NCBI RefSeq assembly: GCF_000350085.1
Contig: NZ_CAUM01000011.1
Span: 1 to 64,000 of the forward strand
Origin: Mesorhizobium metallidurans STM 2683
Lineage (GTDB): Bacteria; Pseudomonadota; Alphaproteobacteria; Rhizobiales; Rhizobiaceae
DNA: 64,000 nt
Direction of reading: 5' to 3'
The notes beneath the pieces were generated by a model. It saw only the letters and a list, made by a program, of their open reading frames with translations, ran no database searches and was not told where the DNA came from. This document shows, in pieces, positions 25,863-34,695 of this stretch. Each line of letters starts with the position of its first letter. Position 1 is the first letter of the stretch. The position numbers were made by a program, and so were the translations under genes.

Positions 25863-27560
25863 ATGTCAGCTGCAAATCCCACTCGCGATGATTTCGCGAG
25901 CCTGCTCGAAGAATCTTTTACCGCCGGCCATTCCGGCGAAGGCCAGGTCGTCAAGGGCACGATCACCGCGATCGAAAAAGACATGGCCATCATCGATGTC
26001 GGCCTCAAGGTCGAAGGCCGCGTGCCGCTGAAGGAATTCGGCGTCAAGGGCAAGGATACCACCCTCAAGGTCGGCGACACGGTCGAGGTCTATGTCGAGC
26101 GCATCGAAAACGCGCTTGGCGAAGCGATGCTTTCCCGTGAAAAGGCCCGCCGCGAAGAGAGCTGGGTCCGCCTCGAAGAGAAGTTCACCAAGGGTGAGCG
26201 CGTCGAGGGCGTCATCTTCAACCAGGTCAAGGGCGGCTTCACCGTCGACCTCGACGGCGCCGTGGCCTTCCTGCCGCGCAGCCAGGTCGATATCCGTCCG
26301 ATCCGCGACGTCTCGCCGCTGATGCACAACCCGCAGCCCTTCGAGATCCTCAAGATGGATCGCCGCCGCGGCAACATCGTGGTGTCGCGCCGCACCGTGC
26401 TCGAGGAGAGCCGCGCAGAACAGCGTTCGGAAATCGTGCAGAACCTCGAAGAAGGCCAGGTGGTCGAAGGCGTCGTCAAGAACATTACCGACTATGGTGC
26501 GTTCGTCGACCTCGGCGGCATCGACGGCCTGCTGCATGTCACAGACATGGCATGGCGCCGCGTCAACCATCCGACCGAAATCCTCAACATCGGCCAGACG
26601 GTCAAGGTGCAGATCATCCGCATCAACCAGGAAACCCACCGCATCTCGCTCGGCATGAAGCAGCTCGAGAGCGATCCGTGGTCGGAGATCGGCACCAAGT
26701 TCCCGATCGGCAAGAAGATCAAGGGCACCGTCACCAACATCACCGACTACGGCGCGTTCGTCGAGCTGGAGCCGGGCATCGAAGGCCTCATCCACGTTTC
26801 GGAAATGTCGTGGACGAAGAAGAACGTGCATCCCGGCAAGATCCTGTCGACGACGCAGGAAGTCGACGTGGTGGTGCTCGAGGTCGATCCGGCCAAGCGC
26901 CGCATCTCGCTCGGCCTCAAGCAGACGCTCGAGAATCCTTGGCAGGCTTTCGCCAGCAGCCATCCGGTCGGCAGCCAGGTTGAGGGCGAGGTCAAGAACA
27001 AGACCGAGTTCGGCCTGTTCATCGGCCTCGAAGGCGACGTCGACGGCATGGTGCACCTCTCCGACCTCGACTGGACCCGTCCGGGCGAGCAGGTCATCGA
27101 AGAGTACAATCGCGGCGACATGGTCAAGGCGCAGGTGCTCGACGTCGACATCGACAAGGAGCGCATCTCGCTCGGCATCAAGCAGCTGGCCAAGGATACG
27201 GTCGGCGAAGCGGCGACTTCGGGCGAACTGCGCAAGAACGCCGTCGTCACCTGCGAAGTCATTGGCGTCAAGGATGGCGGCCTGGAAGTGCGGCTGGTCG
27301 ACAGCGGCATCGAGACCTTCATCAAGCGCTCCGATCTCAGCCGTGACCGCGACGAGCAGCGCCCCGAGCGCTTCACCGTCGGCCAGAAGGTCGACGCCCG
27401 CGTCATCGCCTTCGACAAGAAGACCCGCAAGCTGCAGGTCTCGATCAAGGCGCTGGAAATCGCCGAGGAGAAGGAAGCGGTCGCCCAGTACGGCTCGACC
27501 GACTCCGGCGCTTCGCTGGGCGACATCCTGGGTGCCGCGCTGAAGAAGCAGGGCAGCTAA
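25863..27560 (+). CDS. rpsA: 30S ribosomal protein S1
   Basis: A 565-aa protein with six S1 RNA-binding domains. Repeats recognisable by [23 protein letters not shown] strands begin near residues 25, 115, 200, 285, 370 and 460; [16 protein letters not shown] and [17 protein letters not shown] are the clearest. The ATG at 25863 follows GGAGAA. S1 unwinds and delivers mRNA to the 30S subunit. The 200-base space upstream probably contains its own promoter and autoregulatory leader, though none could be pinpointed. Confidence 0.96.
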   Translation: MSAANPTRDDFASLLEESFTAGHSGEGQVVKGTITAIEKDMAIIDVGLKVEGRVPLKEFGVKGKDTTLKVGDTVEVYVERIENALGEAMLSREKARREESWVRLEEKFTKGERVEGVIFNQVKGGFTVDLDGAVAFLPRSQVDIRPIRDVSPLMHNPQPFEILKMDRRRGNIVVSRRTVLEESRAEQRSEIVQNLEEGQVVEGVVKNITDYGAFVDLGGIDGLLHVTDMAWRRVNHPTEILNIGQTVKVQIIRINQETHRISLGMKQLESDPWSEIGTKFPIGKKIKGTVTNITDYGAFVELEPGIEGLIHVSEMSWTKKNVHPGKILSTTQEVDVVVLEVDPAKRRISLGLKQTLENPWQAFASSHPVGSQVEGEVKNKTEFGLFIGLEGDVDGMVHLSDLDWTRPGEQVIEEYNRGDMVKAQVLDVDIDKERISLGIKQLAKDTVGEAATSGELRKNAVVTCEVIGVKDGGLEVRLVDSGIETFIKRSDLSRDRDEQRPERFTVGQKVDARVIAFDKKTRKLQVSIKALEIAEEKEAVAQYGSTDSGASLGDILGAALKKQGS

Positions 27561-27599
27561 GAACGCCTACGCCGCGTTTGTGCGCGGTCTCGAAACAAA

Positions 27600-27628
27600 C
27601 CCCGCCGGATCGCTCCGGCGGGGTTTTT
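27600..27628 (+). terminator. Intrinsic terminator of rpsA
   Basis: A ten-base-pair stem CCCCGCCGGA/TCCGGCGGGG with a TCGC loop, followed by five T. It lies 40 bases after the rpsA stop and just before the convergent SDR gene. Confidence 0.9.
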
Positions 27629-27649
27629 CTTTGGCCGGTGCTGAAGCGC

Positions 27650-28357
27650 TCAGGCCCTGCCGTAAAGCGGCACCAGCGTACCGCTCATCGCCAGATTGGC
27701 CGGCGATACGAGATAGGCGATGGCCTCGGCCGCTGCTTCGAGGCTGACCCATTTGGCGAAATCGGCATTCGGCATGTCGGCCCGGTTGGCCGGCGTGTCG
27801 AGCGTCGAGGGCGCAACCGCATTGACCAGTATGCCCTTGCCCTTCAGCTCTTCCGCCATCGCCAGCGTCATCGCCGCGACCGCCGCCTTGCTGGCGGCAT
27901 AGGCGACCATGCCGGAGCCGCGCCTTGGGTCGAGCCCGGCGCGCGCGGTGATATTGACGATGCGGCCGGATGTTTCGGCCGCCAGCATCGAGCGTATCGC
28001 GGCGCGGCAGCACAGGAAGGTGGTGCGGGCGTTGGTGTCCATCATTTCGGCGAAGGACGCGGATTCGATCTTTTCCACCGGTGCGGCGGTAAAGCCGCCG
28101 GCCAGATGGATGGATGCCCACAGATCCGGAACGCCGTCATAAAACGCATCGACCTTGGCGGGGTCGGCGAGGTCGACATTGTGCGCCAGCTTGACGCGCT
28201 CATGTGCCGGATAGGGAAAATGCCCGGGCGCGGCGGCATGGGCATTGGGCACATGGCAGATCGCGCCCTCACCCAGCAGTTTGCCGACAACCGCGCCGCC
28301 AAGCGCCCCGGTGCCGCCAGTGACCACAATATGCCTGCCGTCCAGTGTTTGCGTCAT
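27650..28357 (-). CDS. Short-chain dehydrogenase/reductase
   Basis: A 235-aa SDR. The N-terminal cofactor motif is TGGTGALGG (residues 13-21), NAG-type spacing is replaced by HLAGGF near 85, and the catalytic Y-x3-K is YAASK near 153. The usual serine before it falls in NITARAG, where Ser is not obvious, so the catalytic triad may be atypical. Overall length is short and it resembles dihydropteridine-reductase-like SDRs. It is convergent with rpsA and about 110 bases from the glycosyltransferase gene. Physiological substrate unknown. Confidence 0.8.
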   Translation of the reverse strand: MTQTLDGRHIVVTGGTGALGGAVVGKLLGEGAICHVPNAHAAAPGHFPYPAHERVKLAHNVDLADPAKVDAFYDGVPDLWASIHLAGGFTAAPVEKIESASFAEMMDTNARTTFLCCRAAIRSMLAAETSGRIVNITARAGLDPRRGSGMVAYAASKAAVAAMTLAMAEELKGKGILVNAVAPSTLDTPANRADMPNADFAKWVSLEAAAEAIAYLVSPANLAMSGTLVPLYGRA

Positions 28358-28468
28358 CTTCGACCGCTCCAGTCATTCTCGTACTTGCGCCGCGCCGGTG
28401 GCGAACGTCGCGCCTTTCGCGTCGTCACTCAACTGAAATTTCGTTGCCGCTAGATCATTCGGCCCAGA

Positions 28469-29386
28469 TCAAGCAGCCGGCCATCCCTCGATGATCGCGT
28501 CCCATAGCAGGCGCTCCCCTGTCGCCGGCCGCGGATCCCTGTGGGTCAGCTTGTGCAGCCAGAAACGATCGAAGACCGCGCGATGGGCGGCTTCATTGAA
28601 CGGGGTGAAAAGCAGCCATTGCAGCTCATGCGGCTGCTCCGCACTGATTTGCGGCATGCGCAGGAAATCGCGCCGAAGCCGCCGGTGCAGAAGCAGGGAG
28701 GCCTCGAAATGGTAGGGGAACATGAAGTACTCATGAATCCTGTCATATTTCTTCCAGTAGTCCGCCAGGCCGTGAAACACGGTTTCTACCAGCGGGTGTC
28801 CTTTGCGGGCGTGCATGAACCAGGTTTCCACCAGCCTCGGATGGCGGGTCGTCTCCCGCAGGATGTAGAAATCCTCGCGCTCGATTTCGGCTGGAACCGG
28901 CTGCCGCAACAGGATTGTGGCGTCGAGCCATGTTCCGCCGTGCCGATGAAGCAGGCTCAAGCGAATGAAATTGGAGAAATGTTGCCGGCTCATCAGGGCG
29001 CGTTTGTCCCAGATGTGGCCGGGCAGGTCGATATGGCCCTCGATGGTCTTGTCGTCGAGGACGATGAGTTGGCGATCGCCCCTGTTGCGCTGCACGGAGC
29101 GCAAGCATGCCTTGACCACCGGCGGAGCCTCGTCGGCGCCTTGCCCCCAGTACTGCCAGATCGGACCGAGGCCGCCGGTGGGCGTGCTGGCGGAGCACCA
29201 TTGCGAATGGTGGACAGCAATGTGGCGAGCCCGCCAAAGGCTCTTGCGCGCATAACTCATGCAAAGCTTCGCGGCACGTTTGCGCAATGGCCAGGGCAAA
29301 GTCGATGAGGATGCGGCCCAGCGCGCCGGGGCGAGATACGCGGATGTCAGCGGATCGCGGTTCGGCTTGTGTTCGCCGGAAATCAT
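28469..29386 (-). CDS. Capsular polysaccharide synthesis-type glycosyltransferase
   Basis: A 305-aa protein that resembles the Caps_synth/GT32-like family. The nucleotide-sugar region starts with PIWQYWGQGADEAPPVV near residue 75 and LIVLDDKTI near 105. The metal-binding D-x-D-like motif lies in HRHGGTWLDATILL near 150. Many aromatic residues follow. The start at ATG 29386 is chosen because the reading frame further upstream runs into the neighbouring decarboxylase gene and is arginine/serine-rich noise. It would transfer a sugar onto a surface polysaccharide or lipid. No other polysaccharide genes are nearby. Confidence 0.72.
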   Translation of the reverse strand: MISGEHKPNRDPLTSAYLAPARWAASSSTLPWPLRKRAAKLCMSYARKSLWRARHIAVHHSQWCSASTPTGGLGPIWQYWGQGADEAPPVVKACLRSVQRNRGDRQLIVLDDKTIEGHIDLPGHIWDKRALMSRQHFSNFIRLSLLHRHGGTWLDATILLRQPVPAEIEREDFYILRETTRHPRLVETWFMHARKGHPLVETVFHGLADYWKKYDRIHEYFMFPYHFEASLLLHRRLRRDFLRMPQISAEQPHELQWLLFTPFNEAAHRAVFDRFWLHKLTHRDPRPATGERLLWDAIIEGWPAA

Positions 29387-29414
29387 CCGGCAGTCATGGC
29401 ATTTCCCGCCATGG

Positions 29415-30992
29415 TCAGTCGACGGTGATTTCAATGACGTGCGGCTTGCCCGTCGCCCGCGCGCGTTTGAGTGCGTCCGCCAGATGCCCGATATCGGCAA
29501 GCCGTTCGGCGGTGATGCCATAGGCCTCGGCCAGCTTGCAGAAATCCGGCGGCGCGGGCGAGACGCCGACTGGCTCGACGCCGACATCGAGCATCGAGGT
29601 TTCGATTTCGCGATAGCCGCGATTGTTCCAGACGACGAAGATCACCGGTGCCTCGGCATCGAGTGCAGCACCCAGTTCCGGCAAGGTGAACTGGAAACCG
29701 CCATCGCCGGTGAGGCAAACGACCGGAGCGCCGGGCACGGCAAGCGCGGCGCCGATGGCCGCCGGCGGGCCGAAGCCCAGCGCGCCGAAGCCGGTGGCGG
29801 CATTGAACCAGCCGCCCGGCCGGTCGTGATCGTAATAGAGGTTGGCGGCGTAGACCGGCTGCGTCGAATCGCCGACGATGATGGCGCCCGGCAAGGCATC
29901 GCGGATCACTTCCACCGCGCGTATCTGGGCAGTGAAGGCCGGGCTGAGTTCGGCAAGGGCCGCTTTTCGCGTGGCGGCGGCACGAGCCTGGCCGTCGCCC
30001 GACGCGGCCGATCCGCCGATCCGGCTGAGCAGGGCCTCGATCGCCTCGGCGCAATCCGCCTGGATGGCAATCGTTGCCGGGCGTCGCGCCAGCTGGTCGG
30101 CGCCGATATCAATGCGGATCAGATTGGCCGGTGGGACAAAACCGCCGTCGCCATAACCATCATAGTCGGTCGGACCGAATTCGGTGCCGGCCGCGATGAC
30201 AAGGTCCGCCTCGGCGATCAGTGCGCGCACAGCCTTCAGGCTGGGACTTGCCGGCACGCCGAGGGGATGGCGGTACAGCAGGCCGCGCGCATTGGTCGTC
30301 TGGACAACCGGCGCCCCCAGCCTTTCGGCAAGACGCTTCAGCGGCACCTCGGCCTTCTTGGCGCCGCCGCCGGCAAGGATGAGCGGGCGGCGGGCAGAAG
30401 CGCAAAGTTTTGCTGCCTCCGTTATCGCCGCCGCATCAGGCTCCGGCGGCCCCGCATTTGTCGAAAGATGGGAAATACCGTCGGCAGGCTTGACCATGAC
30501 ATCGGTCGGGATCTCGATATGGACCGGGCCGGGACGCGAGGACGAAAACAGCGCAAAGGCCCGCGCCAGCACGCCGGGCAGTTCGTCGGCTCCGGCGATG
30601 CGGTGCGAAAACAGCGCGACCTTCTCCATCATGCCGCGCTGGTCGGGCAATTCATGTAGATGGCCAAGCCCCTTGCCCAGCGTCGGCGTGGCGTTGACGC
30701 CCGATATCACCAGCATCGGCACCGAATCGGCGCGCGCCTGGCCCATGGCGGTAATGGTGTTGGTCAGCCCCGGTCCGGTGATGACGAAGGCGACGCCCGG
30801 CCTGCCGCCGGCGCGCGCGTAGCCGTCGGCCATGAAACCGGCGCCCTGCTCGTGGCGCGGCGTGACGTGGCGGATCTTCGACCGGGCCAGGCCGCGATAG
30901 AGTTCGACCGTATGCACGCCGGGAATGCCAAAGACGGTGTCGACGCCGTGGGCTTCGAGCAAATTGATGAGCGCTTCGCCGACTGTCGTCAT
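29415..30992 (-). CDS. Thiamine-diphosphate enzyme, probable 5-guanidino-2-oxopentanoate decarboxylase
   Basis: A 525-aa member of the acetolactate synthase-like ThDP family. The N-terminal Pyr domain has VDTVFGIPGVHTVELYRGL and the conserved glutamate in TPRHEQGAGFMADGYARA near residue 50. The ThDP/Mg site lies in the C-terminal domain as GDGGFQFTLPELG near 420, followed by NNRGYREI. From memory it matches AruI-type decarboxylases of the arginine transaminase pathway more closely than biosynthetic acetolactate synthase. It is divergent from an arginine/ornithine-type ABC importer, in keeping with that role. The ATG at 30992 gives the family start MTTVGEALINLLEAHGV. Function is probable, not proven. 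Confidence 0.7.
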   Translation of the reverse strand: MTTVGEALINLLEAHGVDTVFGIPGVHTVELYRGLARSKIRHVTPRHEQGAGFMADGYARAGGRPGVAFVITGPGLTNTITAMGQARADSVPMLVISGVNATPTLGKGLGHLHELPDQRGMMEKVALFSHRIAGADELPGVLARAFALFSSSRPGPVHIEIPTDVMVKPADGISHLSTNAGPPEPDAAAITEAAKLCASARRPLILAGGGAKKAEVPLKRLAERLGAPVVQTTNARGLLYRHPLGVPASPSLKAVRALIAEADLVIAAGTEFGPTDYDGYGDGGFVPPANLIRIDIGADQLARRPATIAIQADCAEAIEALLSRIGGSAASGDGQARAAATRKAALAELSPAFTAQIRAVEVIRDALPGAIIVGDSTQPVYAANLYYDHDRPGGWFNAATGFGALGFGPPAAIGAALAVPGAPVVCLTGDGGFQFTLPELGAALDAEAPVIFVVWNNRGYREIETSMLDVGVEPVGVSPAPPDFCKLAEAYGITAERLADIGHLADALKRARATGKPHVIEITVD

Positions 30993-31241
30993 TGCGCGGC
31001 CTCCAATTGCGACCCGTCTGTTTCGCCCACCCTGTCTGTTTTGCCCACCATGTGCTCCTGCGATGTTCCCTGCCGCCAATAACCACTACAGCAAGCTGTG
31101 ATCAATGGTCCAAAAACCATGGTTGACGGAGGCAAGCGGAACGGTCCATCCTGAGAATGGGAATTCGGTACAGTGACGGTTAATGGGTAAAAGATTTCAC
31201 CAGCGACGGGTCCGGCCGTCCGACGAGGCGCCGGCAAGGTG

Positions 31242-32054
31242 ATGGCGCCGGGCGCAGCACCCGCACTGAAGCATTTGGCGCAAAACGGCGCCGCCGAAGC
31301 CATCCATGTCGAGAACCTGCACAAGAAATTCGGCGAACTGCATGTGCTGAAAGGCGTTTCGCTGTCGGCGCGCGACGGCGAGGTCATCGCCATCATCGGC
31401 GGTTCAGGTTCGGGCAAGTCGACGCTGCTGCGCTGCATCAACTGCCTGGAAAACCCGACCAGCGGCATCATCCGCGTCAATGGCGAGGAGATCAAGCTGA
31501 AGGCCGACAGCCATGGCCACACGGTTCCCGCCGACCGCAAGCAGATCGAACGCATCCGCTCCAAGCTCGGCATGGTGTTCCAGAATTTCAATCTGTGGAG
31601 CCATATGACGCTGATCGAGAACGTCATCGAGGTTCCGGTGCATGTGCTCGGCGTCAAGCGCGAGGTGGCGATCGCCGAGGCCGAAAAGCTGCTCACCCGC
31701 GTCGGGCTCGCCGAAAAGCGCGATGTCTATCCAGCCTATCTGTCCGGCGGCCAGCAGCAACGCGCGGCGATCGCCCGGGCGCTGGCCATCAACCCGCGCG
31801 TCATGCTGTTCGACGAGCCGACCTCGGCGCTCGATCCGGAGCTGGTCGGCGAGGTGCTGAAAGTGATCGGCGACCTGGCGCGCGAGGGCCGCACCATGGT
31901 GCTGGTCACCCATGAAATGAAGTTCGCCCGCGAGGTCGCGACGCATGTCGTCTACCTCTACAACGGGCTGGTCGAGGAAGAGGGGCCGCCGGAGCAGATC
32001 TTCGGCGCGCCCAAATCCGAAAGGCTCAAGCAGTTCATCCGCAACATCGGCTAG
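31242..32054 (+). CDS. Amino-acid ABC transporter ATP-binding protein (basic amino acid type)
   Basis: A 270-aa ATPase of the HisP/OccP/NocP group. Walker A is GGSGSGKST near residue 58, the Q-loop is FQNFNLWSH near 112, the signature is LSGGQQQR near 165, Walker B is VMLFDEPTSALD near 188 and the switch histidine is in VTHEM near 220. The first 20 residues are an extra leader compared with HisP. The ATG at 31242 has AAGG just upstream; a GTG one codon earlier is possible. It heads the importer operon, followed by the binding protein and two permeases. Confidence 0.92.
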   Translation: MAPGAAPALKHLAQNGAAEAIHVENLHKKFGELHVLKGVSLSARDGEVIAIIGGSGSGKSTLLRCINCLENPTSGIIRVNGEEIKLKADSHGHTVPADRKQIERIRSKLGMVFQNFNLWSHMTLIENVIEVPVHVLGVKREVAIAEAEKLLTRVGLAEKRDVYPAYLSGGQQQRAAIARALAINPRVMLFDEPTSALDPELVGEVLKVIGDLAREGRTMVLVTHEMKFAREVATHVVYLYNGLVEEEGPPEQIFGAPKSERLKQFIRNIG

Positions 32055-32102
32055 ATCGAAGCGGACGAAAACCGGGAACAACAACAAACTGGGAGATATG
32101 AC

Positions 32103-32897
32103 ATGAAGACTATTCTCAAAACATTCGCCGCAGCGCTTCTGCTCGGCGTCGCCGCGATGGGCGTGGCCAAGGCCGATCCGATCAAGATCGGCGTCGCCGC
32201 CGAACCCTATCCGCCCTTCACTTCACCGGATGCCTCCGGCAAATGGGTCGGCTGGGAGATCGAGTTCATCGACGCCGTCTGCGCCGAGGAAAAGCTCGAC
32301 TGCGTCATCACCCCCGTCGCCTGGGACGGCATCATCCCGGCGCTGACGACCAAGAAGATCGACCTCATCGCCAGCTCGATGTCGATCACCGCCGAGCGCG
32401 AGAAGACGATCGCCTTCTCGGACAAATATTATAACACCCCGACCGGCATCATCGGACCGAAGGACCAGAAGTTCGGCGCCACGCCGGATGACCTCAAGGG
32501 CAAGGTGATCGGCGTCCAGGTCTCGACCGTGCATGCCGTCTACGCCAAGAAGCACTTCACCGAAGCGGCGGAAATCAAGGAATACCAGACCCAGGACGAA
32601 GCCAACCAGGATCTCGCCGCCGGCCGTGTCGACGCGGTCCAGGCCGACTCCATCGCACTTGGCGAATTTCTGAAATCCGATCAGGGCAAGGCGTGCTGCG
32701 ACATGAAGGGCACGGTGGCTCCGGACCTCGAAGTGCTCGGACCCGGCGTCGGCGCCGGCATCCGCAAGGAGGACACCGAGCTGAAGGAGAAGATCAACGC
32801 CGGCATCAAGGCTATCCGCGCCAACGGGAAATATGACGAGATCTCGAAGAAATACTTCGATTTCGACATTTATGGCGACGACGCGCAGTCGAACTGA
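32103..32897 (+). CDS. Amino-acid ABC transporter substrate-binding protein (Lys/Arg/Orn/His type)
   Basis: A 264-aa periplasmic protein with a signal peptide (hydrophobic residues 8-22, cleavage near AKA-DP). The family-3 binding fold is evident: GVAAEPYPPFTSPDASGKWVGWEIEF, then AWDGIIPALTTKKIDLIASSMSITAER, whose Arg would hold the ligand carboxylate, and the VQVSTVHAVYAKKH hinge. It resembles HisJ/ArgT/OccT-type proteins that bind basic amino acids or opines. A GGGAG ribosome site precedes the ATG. A strong hairpin follows the gene. Confidence 0.9.
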   Translation: MKTILKTFAAALLLGVAAMGVAKADPIKIGVAAEPYPPFTSPDASGKWVGWEIEFIDAVCAEEKLDCVITPVAWDGIIPALTTKKIDLIASSMSITAEREKTIAFSDKYYNTPTGIIGPKDQKFGATPDDLKGKVIGVQVSTVHAVYAKKHFTEAAEIKEYQTQDEANQDLAAGRVDAVQADSIALGEFLKSDQGKACCDMKGTVAPDLEVLGPGVGAGIRKEDTELKEKINAGIKAIRANGKYDEISKKYFDFDIYGDDAQSN

Positions 32898-32919
32898 CGG
32901 CCGGGATCCATGAGCGAAT

Positions 32920-32952
32920 AACCACGTGGCGCGGACAGCGCGCCGCGTGGTT
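32920..32952 (+). repeat. Long hairpin downstream of the binding-protein gene
   Basis: AACCACGTGGCGCG pairs with CGCGCCGCGTGGTT, a 14-bp stem with one T-G pair and a five-base loop, and no T run after it. Stable stems between binding-protein and permease genes are well known for protecting the upstream mRNA and setting higher binding-protein output. Confidence 0.65.
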
Positions 32953-33004
32953 CGCCTGAACTCATCCACGCACGCTTTCCGCTGGCGGAGATCACCAGTG
33001 GTCT

Positions 33005-33052
33005 GCGCCAGCAATTCGGGGCGCCAGCAATTCTGGGCGCCAGCAATTCGGG
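33005..33052 (+). repeat. Three tandem copies of a 16-bp unit at the permease start
   Basis: GCGCCAGCAATTCGGG, GCGCCAGCAATTCTGG and GCGCCAGCAATTCGGG follow one another without a gap; only one base differs. The unit is not a multiple of three, so copy-number change would shift any frame crossing it. A GTG at 32998 with GGAG seven bases upstream lies just before the array. Confidence 0.9.
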
Positions 33053-33125
33053 GGCGACGCTAATCGACGCGGCCAGCATCTTCGAACTTCTCTCGCCCAC
33101 GCCGCCGGGCTGGGGCGGAACGCTT

Positions 33126-33791
33126 TTGGTCGGTCTGCTGCACACGATCGAGATCGCGATCGGCGCCACCTGCCTCGGCCTGCTGATCGGCATAGGCGGC
33201 GCCTATGGCAAGCTCTATGGCGGTCCGGTGGTGCGCGATCTGCTGGCGGTCTATACGACGGTGGTGCGCGCCGTGCCGGAACTGGTGCTGATCCTGCTGC
33301 TCTATTATGCCGGCACCGACCTGATCAACCAGGTGCTGGCGGCGCTCGGCTATCAGCGCATCGACATCAGCGGGCTGGCGGCCGGCATCGCCGTGCTCGG
33401 CTTCGTCCAGGGCGCCTATTCGACCGAGGTGATCCGCGGCGCTATCCTTGCCATTCCACAGGGCCAGATCGAAGCCGCACGCGCCTACGGCATGTCTCCC
33501 GGCCTGCTGCTGCGGCGCATCACGCTGCCGGCGATGCTGCCCTTCGCGATCCCCGGCCTTGCCAATCTCTGGCTGATCGCCACCAAGGATACCGCACTGC
33601 TGGCGGTCGTCGGCTTCTACGAGCTGACACTGGCCACACGGCAAGCGGCCGGCGTGACCAAGGCCTATCTTACCTTCTACCTGGCCGCGGGCGCGATCTA
33701 CCTTCTGGTGACGCTGATCTCCAACCTGATCATCGGCCGCATCGAAGCCAGGGCCCGGCGCGGCATGCCGTCGCTCAAGGAGGCGCGCTGA
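33126..33791 (+). CDS. Amino-acid ABC transporter permease (HisQ-like), start uncertain
   Basis: A HisQ/ArtQ-type inner-membrane permease of about 221 aa with five helices and the coupling loop GQIEAARAYGMSPGLLLRRITLP near residue 110. Homologues normally begin with a segment like FELLSPTPPGWGGTLL, and here that segment is encoded in frame from 33081 but without an ATG, GTG or TTG before it. The first usable codon is TTG 33126, which would remove it. In-frame codons stay open back to a stop at 32919. The tandem 16-bp repeat just upstream may have disrupted the original start. Permease identity is firm, the 5' end is not. Confidence 0.85.
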   Translation: MVGLLHTIEIAIGATCLGLLIGIGGAYGKLYGGPVVRDLLAVYTTVVRAVPELVLILLLYYAGTDLINQVLAALGYQRIDISGLAAGIAVLGFVQGAYSTEVIRGAILAIPQGQIEAARAYGMSPGLLLRRITLPAMLPFAIPGLANLWLIATKDTALLAVVGFYELTLATRQAAGVTKAYLTFYLAAGAIYLLVTLISNLIIGRIEARARRGMPSLKEAR

Positions 33792-34600
33792 TGGCTGGTG
33801 AAGCGGCCATCGTCAACGTCGCCGCGCGAACGTCGCTGTGGCTTCAGCCGCATCGCATCGTGCTCATCCTGATGGCGCTTGGACTGGTTCTGGCGGCTGC
33901 CTTCTTCATGCGCTGGGACTGGCTGCCGCAATATTACGAGGCGGGATTGCTTGGCATCTGGCGGTCGCTGTGGATCCTGGCCGTTACCTGCGTTCTGGGC
34001 TTCCTGCTCGCCGTGCCGCTCGGGCTGGCGCAGGCTGCCGGCTCCTTCTGGTTCGCAGCGCCCGCCAAGGTCTTCTGCACCATCATCAGGGGAACACCGC
34101 TGCTGTTGCAGCTCTGGCTGCTCTATTATGGGCTGGGTTCGCTGTTTCCGCAGTATCCCTGGATACGCGAATCCTGGATGTGGCCGTATCTCAGGCAAGC
34201 ATGGCCCTATGGCGTGCTGGCGCTGACGCTGTCCTTCGCCGGCTATGAGGGCGAGGTGATGCGCGGTGCCTTTGCCGGCGTGCCGAAAGGCCAGATCGAG
34301 GCCGCCCGCGCCTTCGGCATGAGCCGCTGGAAAGCCTTCCGGCGCATCTGGCTGCCGCAAGCCTTCTACCGGGCGCTGCCGACGCTGACCGGCGAAACGG
34401 TTTTGCAGTTGAAATCGACGCCGCTGGTGGCGACCATCAGCGTGATCGACATATTTGCCGTCTCCTCGAAGGTGCGGCAGGACACCTACCTGACCTATGA
34501 ACCCTTGCTGCTCCTGGCCTTGATCTATATGGCGATCACCGGCATCCTCGTCTTTGCCTTCAGCAGGATCGAAGCGCGGATCCCGAACAAGATCGGTTAG
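33791..34600 (+). CDS. Amino-acid ABC transporter permease (HisM-like)
   Basis: A 269-aa partner permease. The first 25 residues are a hydrophilic extension, then about five helices with the coupling loop GQIEAARAFGMSRWKAFRRIWLPQAF near residue 165 and LKSTPLVATISVIDI near 205. Its ATG overlaps the last base of the preceding stop (TGATG). The ATPase, binding protein and two permeases form a complete importer for basic amino acids. Confidence 0.9.
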   Translation: MAGEAAIVNVAARTSLWLQPHRIVLILMALGLVLAAAFFMRWDWLPQYYEAGLLGIWRSLWILAVTCVLGFLLAVPLGLAQAAGSFWFAAPAKVFCTIIRGTPLLLQLWLLYYGLGSLFPQYPWIRESWMWPYLRQAWPYGVLALTLSFAGYEGEVMRGAFAGVPKGQIEAARAFGMSRWKAFRRIWLPQAFYRALPTLTGETVLQLKSTPLVATISVIDIFAVSSKVRQDTYLTYEPLLLLALIYMAITGILVFAFSRIEARIPNKIG

Positions 34601-34607
34601 AAGCGAG

Positions 34608-34676
34608 TAGCGAATAGGGAGTAGCGAATAGTGAAGGTTCGCTGATTTCCCCCTACTCGCTACTCCCTATTCGCTA
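34608..34676. repeat. 20-bp inverted repeat before the Ldh2-family gene
   Basis: TAGCGAATAGGGAGTAGCGA (34608-34627) is repeated exactly in inverse orientation at 34657-34676, with further near-matches around it. The fold ends 19 bases before the next start codon. It could be a terminator-like stem after the permease or limit translation of the dehydrogenase. Confidence 0.75.
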
Positions 34677-34695
34677 GAATTTCAGGGCAACGACA

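Noticed and set aside
33005..33052. A CRISPR array
   Set aside because: The 16-bp units are directly adjacent with no spacers; it is a simple tandem repeat.
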